Below, in pieces: positions 1 through 6,025 of a DNA stretch of 16,845 bases. Below the pieces are notes generated by a model. That model was not told where the DNA came from, made no database searches, and saw only the letters and a list, made by a program, of their open reading frames with translations. The stretch covers positions 1 through 16,845 of the forward strand of contig JAEXTK010000131.1 in NCBI GenBank assembly GCA_023406985.1, in the 5' to 3' direction. Every line of letters begins with the position of its first letter. Position 1 is the stretch's first letter. Position numbers and translations under genes: made by a program. This DNA comes from Spirochaetota bacterium (lineage in GTDB: Bacteria > Spirochaetota > Spirochaetia > Treponematales > Breznakiellaceae).

Positions 1-1
1 G

Positions 2-874
2 CCCGAGGCCGCGCCGCGCCGCGCGCCGGCCCTACGCTCCGCTCAGGCGCCGGATGCGGCATCCGTACCCGCCTCGCCTGCGGCCCGGCCGACGCGGCCG
101 GAAACGCGGGAGCCGAATCGGACGGCGGTCCCGCCCGCCGCGCTCGCGGCCCTCGACGCGGCTCCGGGAGCGGAAGAGCGGAGACCGGAGCCCGATTCGC
201 CTTCCGCGCCAAGCTCTGTCCCCAGCGGAGGGCGACAAGGAGTGGGATGGAATCGGTCGGGAGGCAGCCCCGAGGCGGTCGCCGGGGCGCTCACGGACCT
301 GTTCAAGCGCGCCACGCGCGGGCACGGCTGTTTCCGCTTCATCGAGAATCCCGGTTCCGGCCGCCCGGCCGAGCTCATGGCGAACGCCATCGACGCGATG
401 CGCGCCGCCGGCCTCGTCGTCGACCTCGGGGCGTTGCCGCGCGGCATCGAACTCGAGGCCCTACTCGCCATCCTGCGCACGGCGCTCGCGCTCGCCGCCC
501 TGGACGCGGGCAGACGTCGGGCAAAAACCATGGCCAAGAGGCTCGCCGCCGCAGATCCTCAGCGGGTCCTCCGCGCGGCGCCCCTCGGCTTCGTCCTGGA
601 AGGCAAGAACGCGAGCGCGCCCGCGGTCACGGCATCGAATCAAGACGAGGTTATCGACGCGGCGGCGCGGGCGCTCATCGCTCTGGCCGGCAAATCGCGG
701 CCCCTCGTCCTCCTGGCCCACGGCGCGGAGGCGATCGGGTCTTCAGCGCATCGATTCTTCCTGCGGGTCGCGGCAGGCGTGGGGACCGCTCCGGTCTGCG
801 CCTTCCTGTTCTTCTTTCCGGGGGAGGTCGAAAGCTGGCACGTCCTATCCGCGCTCAACGGACCTACAGGTTAG
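2..874 (+). CDS. C-terminal part of an unrecognised protein, possibly a degenerate AAA/STAND-type ATPase domain
   Basis: The reading frame is open from the window edge to a TAG at 872-874, so the gene begins upstream; a GTG at 242 is possible as a start but nothing favours it. The first ~75 residues are Pro/Ala/Arg-rich linker. The rest reads like a P-loop ATPase core that has lost its key residues. A segment around ENPGSGRPAEL (from about nt 344) sits where a Walker A loop would be but lacks the GKS/T lysine. A hydrophobic strand RPLVLLAHGAEAIG (from about nt 698) sits where Walker B would be but has no Asp pair. A later strand, PVCAFLFFFPGEVESW, resembles the sensor strand of such domains. 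This reading is inference from pattern, not a family match. The stop overlaps the convergent gene at 864-1322 by 11 nt. One copy of the interspersed motif lies in the linker. Confidence 0.6.
   Translation, partial: PEAAPRRAPALRSAQAPDAASVPASPAARPTRPETREPNRTAVPPAALAALDAAPGAEERRPEPDSPSAPSSVPSGGRQGVGWNRSGGSPEAVAGALTDLFKRATRGHGCFRFIENPGSGRPAELMANAIDAMRAAGLVVDLGALPRGIELEALLAILRTALALAALDAGRRRAKTMAKRLAAADPQRVLRAAPLGFVLEGKNASAPAVTASNQDEVIDAAARALIALAGKSRPLVLLAHGAEAIGSSAHRFFLRVAAGVGTAPVCAFLFFFPGEVESWHVLSALNGPTG
211..223 (-). repeat. Interspersed motif copy, read as SSVP in a linker
   Basis: AAGCTCTGTCCCC on the plus strand. It falls in the Pro/Ala-rich linker of the partial gene, where an extra or altered tetrapeptide would be tolerated. 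Confidence 0.85.
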
Positions 875-1322
875 CGCCGCAGTTGAAGCATTCGCTGCGG
901 TAGTTCGAATTCTCCATCCCGCACTTGGCGCACTTTTTCGCGATGAGGCCGCTCTCGGTCGCGCGCAAACCCATGACGATGGGAGTCCGGTCCACCGGCC
1001 GCGGCGGCGTGCGGAGGTCCGCGGCGCGTTCTTCCTCCATCGCGGCCAAGGTCTCCGCATCCGGCCCCTTCTCGATTTCCGGCGGGGTCGGCGGGGGCTC
1101 CGGCCCCTCGACCTGGGGAGCGGGTTTGAGTTCCGGCTGCCGGAGGTCCCCCGCGAGGGGAGTGCCGACGTTCACGTTGATCGTTTGGCCCTTCACCGGA
1201 GCTTCGTCCAACGGCTTCGGCGAACGGGAGAGGAGTTGGGTCAGATCCCGATGGATCATATACAGTTCGAAAGCGACGAGCGCGATGAGCGCTATGAGGC
1301 CCGCTTCGAAGAGGTACAGCAT
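864..1322 (-). CDS. Small membrane-anchored protein with C-terminal zinc ribbon
   Basis: A 152-residue protein starting MLYLFEAGL. Residues ~4-22 form one hydrophobic helix, so it is probably anchored in the membrane by its N terminus. A middle segment of about 90 residues is rich in Pro, Glu and Lys and probably disordered. The C terminus carries CAKCG...CFNCG, two CxxC knuckles 12 residues apart, as in zinc-ribbon domains. I chose the ATG at 1322 because the hydrophobic helix starts directly there and because the 52 further residues available upstream look like translated promoter DNA. No Shine-Dalgarno is visible, and a -10-like hexamer lies 6 bases upstream. The gene is convergent with the partial gene at 2-874 and divergent from the pyr operon. 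Function is unknown; a scaffold or protein-contact role is only a guess. Confidence 0.75.
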   Translation of the reverse strand: MLYLFEAGLIALIALVAFELYMIHRDLTQLLSRSPKPLDEAPVKGQTINVNVGTPLAGDLRQPELKPAPQVEGPEPPPTPPEIEKGPDAETLAAMEEERAADLRTPPRPVDRTPIVMGLRATESGLIAKKCAKCGMENSNYRSECFNCGANL

Positions 1323-1328
1323 ACGACT

Positions 1329-1357
1329 AGTATCGGCAGGAGATCGGAGGAGCACAA
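1329..1357 (-). promoter_or_regulatory. Putative promoter for the zinc-ribbon gene
   Basis: On the minus strand TTGTGC (1352-1357), a 17-base spacer and GATACT (1329-1334). The -10-like hexamer ends 6 bases before the ATG, which would make the mRNA leaderless. Confidence 0.4.
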
Positions 1358-1381
1358 CCGGAAGTATCGATCGATTACCCC

Positions 1382-1411
1382 TTGCGTCCCGCGAAGCGTC
1401 CATGCTAGCAT
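1382..1411 (+). promoter_or_regulatory. Putative promoter of the pyr operon
   Basis: TTGCGT (1382-1387), an 18-base spacer and TAGCAT (1406-1411), preceded by a TG at 1403-1404 as in extended -10 promoters. Predicted transcription would begin near 1418, giving a roughly 20-base 5' leader before the leader ORF. Confidence 0.45.
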
Positions 1412-1437
1412 CCCGCCAATTAAGCCGGGAGGGAAAG

Positions 1438-1512
1438 ATGAAGCTACGCGTCCATAGAAAACTCCGGCGACCGGACATCGCGCCCGGTATGTATGAATTT
1501 CGAATTTTTTAG
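1438..1512 (+). CDS. 24-codon pyr leader peptide
   Basis: An ATG at 1438 follows a strong Shine-Dalgarno (GGAGGG at 1428-1433, 4 bases before the start) and opens a 24-codon frame ending in TAG at 1510-1512. The peptide begins MKLRVHRKLRR, is strongly basic, and ends YEFRIF. Its last codons are U-rich (1494-1510), and its stop codon shares A1511 and G1512 with the 5' arm of the terminator hairpin that precedes pyrB. In enterobacterial pyrBI a leader peptide plus a U-rich pause couples UTP level to termination; a ribosome that has caught up with polymerase blocks the hairpin. The geometry here fits the same logic. That the peptide is translated is inference. Confidence 0.6.
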   Translation: MKLRVHRKLRRPDIAPGMYEFRIF

Positions 1513-1537
1513 CCGCCCATTCGGGCGGCTTTTTTTT
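1505..1537 (+). terminator. Intrinsic terminator / likely UTP-sensitive attenuator before pyrB
   Basis: A perfect 8-bp stem, AGCCGCCC (1511-1518) and GGGCGGCT (1523-1530), closes an ATTC loop and is followed by seven further T (1531-1537). A run of six T (1505-1510) directly precedes the stem and could act as the UTP-sensitive pause. It terminates plus-strand transcription only, because the minus strand has A rather than U after the stem. It lies 37 bases before the pyrB start with no other gene to terminate except the leader ORF. Confidence 0.85.
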
Positions 1538-1574
1538 GGCCCGACGCCCGTCGCGGCGCCGGAAAGGGGGGCGG

Positions 1575-2498
1575 ATGTTAACCGGTAGACACCTCATCGA
1601 ACCGCGGGACTTCAGCGTGGACGAACTGGAGGAGCTTTTCGCGCTCGCGGAGCGCATCGAGGGGGACAGAGCTCGATGGCGCGACGCGTGTCGGGGCAGG
1701 GTGCTCGCGACGCTCTTCTTCGAACCGAGCACGCGGACGCGCCTCAGCTTCGAGGCGGCCATGCTCCGGCTCGGCGGTTCCTGCCTCGGGTTCGCGGAGC
1801 CCGGGTCCAGTTCCGCATCAAAGGGAGAAAGCCTGGCCGACACGGTGCGCACGGTGGCCTGCTACGCGGACGCCATCGTCATGCGCAACCCGAAAGAAGG
1901 AGCCGCCCTCCTCGCCTCGCGGTACTCCGACGTACCGGTGATCAACGCGGGCGACGGCGGCCACCACCACCCCACGCAGACGCTCACCGACCTGCTCACG
2001 ATCCGGCGCCTCCGCGGGGGCTTCCAGGGGCTCACGATCGGCTTCTGCGGCGACCTCAAGTTCGGCCGGACGGTCCATTCCCTCGCCAAGGGACTCTCCC
2101 GTTATAGCGGGAATCGACTCATCTTCGTCGCCCCCAACGAGCTCCGGGTACCGGAATACATCACCCGGGGAGTCCTCGAGCGGGAGGGAATCGACTATAT
2201 CGAAACCGATCGCCTGGAAAAGGTGATGGGCGACCTCGACGTGCTCTACATGACCCGCGTCCAGCGCGAGCGCTTCTTCAACGAGGAGGATTATATCCGC
2301 CTGAAGGACAGCTACATCCTGGACGAGGAGAAGATGAGACTGGCCAAGAAGGACCTGATCGTCCTCCACCCCCTTCCGCGCGTCAACGAGATCGCGGTGG
2401 AGGTGGATGCCGATCCGCGGGCCGCCTACTTCAAACAGGCGCGGTACGGGATGTACGTCCGCATGGCGCTCATCGCGCAAGTACTGGGGGTAGCCTGA
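1575..2498 (+). CDS. pyrB: Aspartate carbamoyltransferase catalytic chain PyrB
   Basis: Joins carbamoyl phosphate to L-aspartate, the committed step of pyrimidine synthesis, in the cytoplasm. The 307-residue length is normal for the catalytic chain. The carbamoyl-phosphate loop FFEPSTRTRLSFE is at ~48-60, the SKGES loop that reaches into the neighbouring subunit at 82-86, HPTQTLTD at 132-139 and HPLPRVNEI at 265-273. Start: the ATG at 1575 gives the family-typical N terminus (MLTGRHLIEPRDFS) and follows a purine-rich G-run at about 1562-1570; an in-frame extension to 1536 would run into the terminator. The TGA overlaps the pyrI ATG by one base. It is the first gene after the attenuator and so probably the main point of control. 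One motif copy encodes GDRA at residues 30-33, in a surface segment before the active-site strand. Confidence 0.97.
   Translation: MLTGRHLIEPRDFSVDELEELFALAERIEGDRARWRDACRGRVLATLFFEPSTRTRLSFEAAMLRLGGSCLGFAEPGSSSASKGESLADTVRTVACYADAIVMRNPKEGAALLASRYSDVPVINAGDGGHHHPTQTLTDLLTIRRLRGGFQGLTIGFCGDLKFGRTVHSLAKGLSRYSGNRLIFVAPNELRVPEYITRGVLEREGIDYIETDRLEKVMGDLDVLYMTRVQRERFFNEEDYIRLKDSYILDEEKMRLAKKDLIVLHPLPRVNEIAVEVDADPRAAYFKQARYGMYVRMALIAQVLGVA
1663..1673 (+). repeat. Motif copy in pyrB (GDRA, residues 30-33)
   Basis: GGGACAGAGCT, preceded by two more G. It lies between helix 1 and the first core strand of the enzyme, in a region of low conservation in the family. Confidence 0.85.
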
Positions 2499-2932
2499 TG
2501 CTCAATATAGCCAAGATCAAGCATGGGATCGTCATCGACCATATCAAGGCGGGCCAGGGCATCCGCATCTTCAACTGGCTCGGGCTCGGCAAGGCGCCGT
2601 ACACCGTCGCCTTCGTCGTCAACGCGAGTTCGGAGCACCTCGGGCGCAAGGACATCATCAAGATCGACAACGTCATATCGATCGACTTCGCGGTCCTCGG
2701 CCTCATCGACCCGAACATCACGGTCAACGTCATAGAGAACGAGGTCATCACCGAGAAGATCCGGCTCAAGCTGCCGGAGCGGGTGGAGAACGTGCTCGTC
2801 TGCCGCAACCCGCGCTGCGTTACCTCCACCGAGAAATACGCCCCGCATATTTTCCACCTAGCCGATGAGGCGTCCGGCACCTACCGCTGCGAGTACTGCG
2901 ACGAGACGCGGTCAACCGAGGACTTCCGATGA
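2498..2932 (+). CDS. pyrI: Aspartate carbamoyltransferase regulatory chain PyrI
   Basis: Zinc-binding allosteric subunit that, in known enzymes, binds CTP/UTP/ATP and links PyrB trimers into the regulated holoenzyme. The 144 residues split into an N-terminal nucleotide-binding domain (1 to ~95) and a C-terminal zinc domain. The four zinc cysteines are C102, C107, C131 and C134, with the same spacing as the E. coli subunit. The N terminus (MLNIAKIKHGIVIDHI) is typical. Start and the preceding pyrB stop overlap as TGATG, and the stop overlaps the pyrC start as ATGA. No motif copies fall in this gene. Its presence implies feedback control of the first step in addition to transcriptional attenuation. 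Confidence 0.96.
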   Translation: MLNIAKIKHGIVIDHIKAGQGIRIFNWLGLGKAPYTVAFVVNASSEHLGRKDIIKIDNVISIDFAVLGLIDPNITVNVIENEVITEKIRLKLPERVENVLVCRNPRCVTSTEKYAPHIFHLADEASGTYRCEYCDETRSTEDFR

Positions 2933-4272
2933 GGATTCTCATCCGGAACGTCCGGATCGTGGACGCCGAGACCGACATGGTCGGGTCGGTTTTGATCGAG
3001 GGCGAACGCATTGCGGCGGTCGATCGGAACCCGCGAGGGACAGAGCTTGGCGAAGCGGAGCGGATTATCGATGGGCGGGGCCCACAAAATGAAAGCTCTG
3101 TCCCCAGAAGCTCAAGCTCTGTCCCCACGCTCACCCTCATGCCCGCTTTCGTGGAACTCCATGCCCACTTCCGCGATCCCGGTTTCCCCGAGAAAGAGAC
3201 GCTGGAGTCCGGCTGCCTAGCGGCCGTAGCCGGCGGCTACGGTACGGTCGTCTGCATGGCCAACACCAAACCGGTCATGGATGAGCCGGCGGCGGCTCGA
3301 GCGCTCAAGGAGAGGTCGGACGCCCTCGGCCTCATCGATCTTTACCCAGCTCTGTCCCTCACGCGAGCTATGGAAGGCCGGGACGTCGCCCACCTCACCC
3401 GCGTAGATGGGGCCTATGGCGCCGTGCGTCTCCTCTCCGAGGACGGAAAGGACGTCCTCGACGAGGAGACCTTCTCTGAGGCCTTGCGGATCGCGGCGCG
3501 ACTCGGCCTCCCGGTTTCTTGCCATTGCGACGCCGGAGGGAGCGAAGCTGCGGCGGCCAAGGCGGCGGGAGCCCCGCGATCAGTCTGGAGCAGGATCGAA
3601 GAGAACGTCGCGACGGAGCGAGCTCTGTCCCTCGGAGAAGCGGCAGGCTGCCACCTCCACATCGCGCACGTTTCCACGAAGGAAGCGGTTGCGGCGGTCC
3701 GGGCAGCCAAGACGAGAACATTGAGGGACAGAGCTTACCAATTCACCGCCGAAGCTACGCCGCACCACCTCGCCCTCACCGAAGCGGACGCCGCGCGGCT
3801 CGGTGACGAGGGGCCGGGGCGAGTCAATCCTTCGCTCAGGGCTGAAGACGATCGCCTGGCGGTGATCGCGGGCATCGTAGACGGTACGATCGACGCGATC
3901 GCGACCGACCACGCGCCGCATACGCGGGCCGACAAGGAGGCGGGGGCCCCCGGTTTTTCAGGTCTCGAGACAGCCTTCGCGGTTTGCTTGACGGAACTCG
4001 TCGCGAAGGGAAGGATCGACCTCAAAAGGCTCTCTTCGCTCATGAGCTCTGTCCCTGCGGGGATCCTTGGCCTCGGAGACCGCGGCCGCATTATGGTGGG
4101 GATGCGGGCGGATCTCGTCCTCGTCGACACGGAAGCGGAATGGACCGTTACGGCCGAAGCATTCCGCTCTCGCGGCAAGAATACGCCGTTCGCCGGACGG
4201 CGCCTGCGCGGAAAAGTCTTCACGACCATTCACAGCGGGAAAATCGTTTATGAAAGGAGCGAATCGAAATGA
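2929..4272 (+). CDS. pyrC: Dihydroorotase PyrC (class I, metal-dependent) with extra loop
   Basis: Cyclises N-carbamoyl-aspartate to dihydroorotate. Metal-site motifs are present: HAHFRDPG with H78 and H80, the SEDG aspartate near residue 168, H199 in SCHCD, H247 in LHIAHVST and ATDHAPH with D327. EATPHH precedes the last of these. At 447 residues it is longer than the usual ~425. The excess is mostly residues ~52-67, a Ser/Pro-rich insert between the IIDGRG strand and the first metal motif that consists largely of two motif copies (SSVP...SSVP). A further small insert of about five residues at ~265-270 carries another copy. Seven copies in all make this the most motif-dense gene in the window. 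Active-site residues look intact, so the enzyme is probably functional. Start overlaps pyrI and stop overlaps pyrF, both as ATGA. Confidence 0.95.
   Translation: MRILIRNVRIVDAETDMVGSVLIEGERIAAVDRNPRGTELGEAERIIDGRGPQNESSVPRSSSSVPTLTLMPAFVELHAHFRDPGFPEKETLESGCLAAVAGGYGTVVCMANTKPVMDEPAAARALKERSDALGLIDLYPALSLTRAMEGRDVAHLTRVDGAYGAVRLLSEDGKDVLDEETFSEALRIAARLGLPVSCHCDAGGSEAAAAKAAGAPRSVWSRIEENVATERALSLGEAAGCHLHIAHVSTKEAVAAVRAAKTRTLRDRAYQFTAEATPHHLALTEADAARLGDEGPGRVNPSLRAEDDRLAVIAGIVDGTIDAIATDHAPHTRADKEAGAPGFSGLETAFAVCLTELVAKGRIDLKRLSSLMSSVPAGILGLGDRGRIMVGMRADLVLVDTEAEWTVTAEAFRSRGKNTPFAGRRLRGKVFTTIHSGKIVYERSESK
3037..3048 (+). repeat. Motif copy in pyrC (GTEL, residues 37-40)
   Basis: Full GGGACAGAGCTT preceded by GA. 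It lies in a turn of the N-terminal beta domain, 44 bases before the oppositely oriented copy at 3093. Confidence 0.85.
3093..3126 (-). repeat. Two tandem motif copies inside a pyrC insertion (SSVP, SSVP)
   Basis: AAGCTCTGTCCCC at 3093-3105 and again at 3114-3126, 21 bases apart and in the same frame. They form most of the extra segment at residues ~52-67. Confidence 0.9.
3348..3358 (-). repeat. Motif copy in pyrC (ALSL, residues 141-144)
   Basis: AGCTCTGTCCC followed by TC. It replaces the usual short AIT-type strand start without changing protein length. Confidence 0.8.
3621..3631 (-). repeat. Motif copy in pyrC (ALSL, residues 232-235)
   Basis: AGCTCTGTCCC followed by TC. It falls in the helix before the LHIAHVST metal motif, with no length change. 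Confidence 0.8.
3725..3736 (+). repeat. Motif copy in pyrC (RDRA, residues 266-269)
   Basis: GGGACAGAGCTT preceded by GA. It coincides with a small insertion just before the TAEATPHH strand. Confidence 0.85.
4045..4055 (-). repeat. Motif copy in pyrC (SSVP, residues 373-376)
   Basis: AGCTCTGTCCC followed by TG. It stands where family members have a VNPA-like segment before the ILGL helix, with no length change. Confidence 0.8.
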
Positions 4273-5174
4273 ACATGGACAAGCTTTTCGATGCGGTAAA
4301 CGAGCGGGGAAATGTGTGCGTCGGCCTCGACACGTCGCTGGATTACATTCCGATGAAGCAACGCGTTCATTCTCGTTCGGATTCGGAGGCGATGCTGGCC
4401 TTCAACAAGATGATCATCGACGCGACGATCGACATATGCGCCTGCTACAAGGTACAGATCGCCTACTACGAAGAGTTGGGCATGGAAGGACTGGAAGTCT
4501 ACGCGACGACCCTGCGCTATATCCGAGAGCGGGGAGCGCTCGTCATCGCGGATATCAAACGCGGGGACATCACCGACACGGCCACCCGGTACGCGAAGGC
4601 GCACTTCGATGGAGAGTTCGAAGCGGATTTCGTCACGCTCTCCCCCTACATGGGCATGGACACGGTCGATCCCTGGCTCACGTACGTCAAATCGAAGGGG
4701 AAGGGAGTCTTCGTCCTCATGCGGACGTCGAACCAAGGCATGCGCGATTTCGAATACCAGGAACTCGCAAACGGCGGCCGTCTGTACGACGCGGTGGGCG
4801 ATAAACTCGACAAGCTCGCGGAAAAATACCGGGGGGAATGCGGCTACGGAGCGGTCGGTGCCGTGGTGGGTTGTACCGAGCGGGATGAGGCCGCGGAAAT
4901 CCGAGCTCGGCGGGGCTCGCTGTTCTTCCTCATACCCGGCTACGGGGCACAGGGAGGCGGCGCCGCGGACGCCGCTCTTCTCCTCAAAGATGGTAACGGC
5001 GGCATCGTGAACGCCTCCCGATCGATCCTCAAGGCTTGGACCACGCGGGATGCGGACTTCCTCGGCGTCGAGGTCGAGGAAACCATGAACCCGCAGGCCG
5101 CCAAGGCGGCCCGGCAAGCGACCATCGACATGCGGGATGCCATCAAGGCCGCCTGCGCGGGTTCCCCCCGATGA
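4269..5174 (+). CDS. pyrF: Orotidine 5'-phosphate decarboxylase PyrF (type 2)
   Basis: Decarboxylates OMP to UMP, the last step of the pathway. The 301 residues fit the longer type 2 subfamily rather than the ~240-residue type 1. Visible motifs are the phosphate and substrate strand VGLDTSLDY (18-26), the catalytic DIKRGDITDTA (95-105) and the phosphate-gripping PGYGAQGGG (223-231). The ATG at 4269 overlaps the pyrC stop as ATGA and has AAAGGAG about ten bases upstream; a second ATG at 4275 is a possible alternative. The stop overlaps pyrK as ATGA. The gene contains no motif copies. Confidence 0.96.
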   Translation: MNMDKLFDAVNERGNVCVGLDTSLDYIPMKQRVHSRSDSEAMLAFNKMIIDATIDICACYKVQIAYYEELGMEGLEVYATTLRYIRERGALVIADIKRGDITDTATRYAKAHFDGEFEADFVTLSPYMGMDTVDPWLTYVKSKGKGVFVLMRTSNQGMRDFEYQELANGGRLYDAVGDKLDKLAEKYRGECGYGAVGAVVGCTERDEAAEIRARRGSLFFLIPGYGAQGGGAADAALLLKDGNGGIVNASRSILKAWTTRDADFLGVEVEETMNPQAAKAARQATIDMRDAIKAACAGSPR

Positions 5175-6025
5175 GCGCCTGTCCCCCGCCCCGGGCGTTC
5201 CGGCGCGCCAGGCTGGTCCGCAACGAAACGCTCGCGGAGGGTATCTTCGAGCTGGAATTCGATTGGACCGGACCGGCCCCCGCAAGCGGGCAGTTCTTTC
5301 TTTTGCGGCCGGTACGCGGTTCCGTTCTCCTCGGCAGGGCCATCAGCGTATACGGTTGGGCCGGAACGCCATCCCCGGGGGACAGAGCTTCGGAAGAGAG
5401 CGCGGATTCCTCGAGGGACAGAGCTTCGCTTGAAAGCGCGGCAGGACGGCTTCGATTCCTCATCGCCGAACGCGGTATCGGAACGCGCGAACTGCGCGAC
5501 CTTCGCGTCGGGGAAACTGCTGAGCTCGTTGGGCCGCTCGGCAACTCCTGGAAGAGCGCCTCCCATAGATTGGGCGGCCGCGGCGCGGCGCGGCGTCCCA
5601 TCGCGCTCGTCGGAGGCGGCATCGGGCTCGCCCCGCTCATCCACTTCGCCTCCGAGCTGTCCGCGGATTCCTTCGACTTATACGCCGGGTTTCGTTCGCG
5701 ACCCTACGGCCTGCGGGACGTACGCCCGCGCAAGCTCATCATCGCCACGGAAGACGGCTATGAGGGGCACGAGGGAAGGATTACCGAAGTCATCGACTGG
5801 TCCGCCTATGGATCGGTGTACGCATGCGGGCCGGAGCCCATGCTCCGTGCGGTAGCGGCCGCCTGTAAAACCACCGGAGTGCCAGCCCTTCTTAGCCTGG
5901 AGCGACGGATGGCCTGCGGCGTCGGAGCCTGCCTCGGTTGTACCGTTCGGACCACCCGCGGCAATCGTCGCTGTTGCGCCGACGGCCCCATATTTACGGG
6001 CGAGGAGATCGTGTTCGATGATTGA
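5171..6025 (+). CDS. pyrK: Dihydroorotate dehydrogenase electron-transfer subunit PyrK, with extra loop
   Basis: FAD and [2Fe-2S] subunit that passes electrons from the PyrD FMN to NAD+. Features in order: flavin-binding GRAISVYGW (55-63), LVGPLGNSW (119-127), nucleotide-binding VGGGIGLAPL (147-156), ACGPEPM (218-224) and the iron-sulphur cluster CGVGACLGC...CADGPIF with cysteines 249, 254, 257 and 269. At 284 residues it is a little longer than the usual ~250-265. The excess is a Ser/Ala/Glu-rich segment of about 25-29 residues (~63-91) that carries two motif copies, in the loop after the FAD motif. ATG at 5171 overlaps pyrF as ATGA; the 45 additional upstream in-frame residues are a shadow of pyrF. 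It overlaps pyrD by 8 bases. Confidence 0.95.
   Translation: MSACPPPRAFRRARLVRNETLAEGIFELEFDWTGPAPASGQFFLLRPVRGSVLLGRAISVYGWAGTPSPGDRASEESADSSRDRASLESAAGRLRFLIAERGIGTRELRDLRVGETAELVGPLGNSWKSASHRLGGRGAARRPIALVGGGIGLAPLIHFASELSADSFDLYAGFRSRPYGLRDVRPRKLIIATEDGYEGHEGRITEVIDWSAYGSVYACGPEPMLRAVAAACKTTGVPALLSLERRMACGVGACLGCTVRTTRGNRRCCADGPIFTGEEIVFDD
5379..5426 (+). repeat. Two motif copies inside a pyrK insertion (DRAS, DRAS)
   Basis: GGGACAGAGCTTC at 5379 and 5415, 36 bases (12 codons) apart, in the same frame and orientation. They encode DRAS at residues 71-74 and 83-86 of a loop absent from other PyrK proteins I can recall. Confidence 0.9.

Noticed and set aside
54..1457. A 467-residue plus-strand frame covering two other genes
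   Set aside because: Arg/Ser/Pro-rich low-complexity translation; the frames at 2-874 and 864-1322 (minus) have recognisable structure, including a membrane helix and a zinc ribbon.
1412..1574. PyrR-type or other pyrimidine riboregulatory binding loop in the pyr leader
   Set aside because: I see no match to the conserved PyrR anti-antiterminator loop and no alternative antiterminator pairing; the leader-peptide model explains the elements present.
3037..3105. Inverted motif pair in pyrC as a terminator or attenuator hairpin
   Set aside because: The arms are 44 bases apart inside a coding region, there is no U-run, and other copies are not arranged as inverted pairs.
5036..5170. N-terminal extension of PyrK by 45 residues
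   Set aside because: It overlaps the conserved C terminus of pyrF in another frame; the ATGA overlap at 5171 matches the other joints of the operon.
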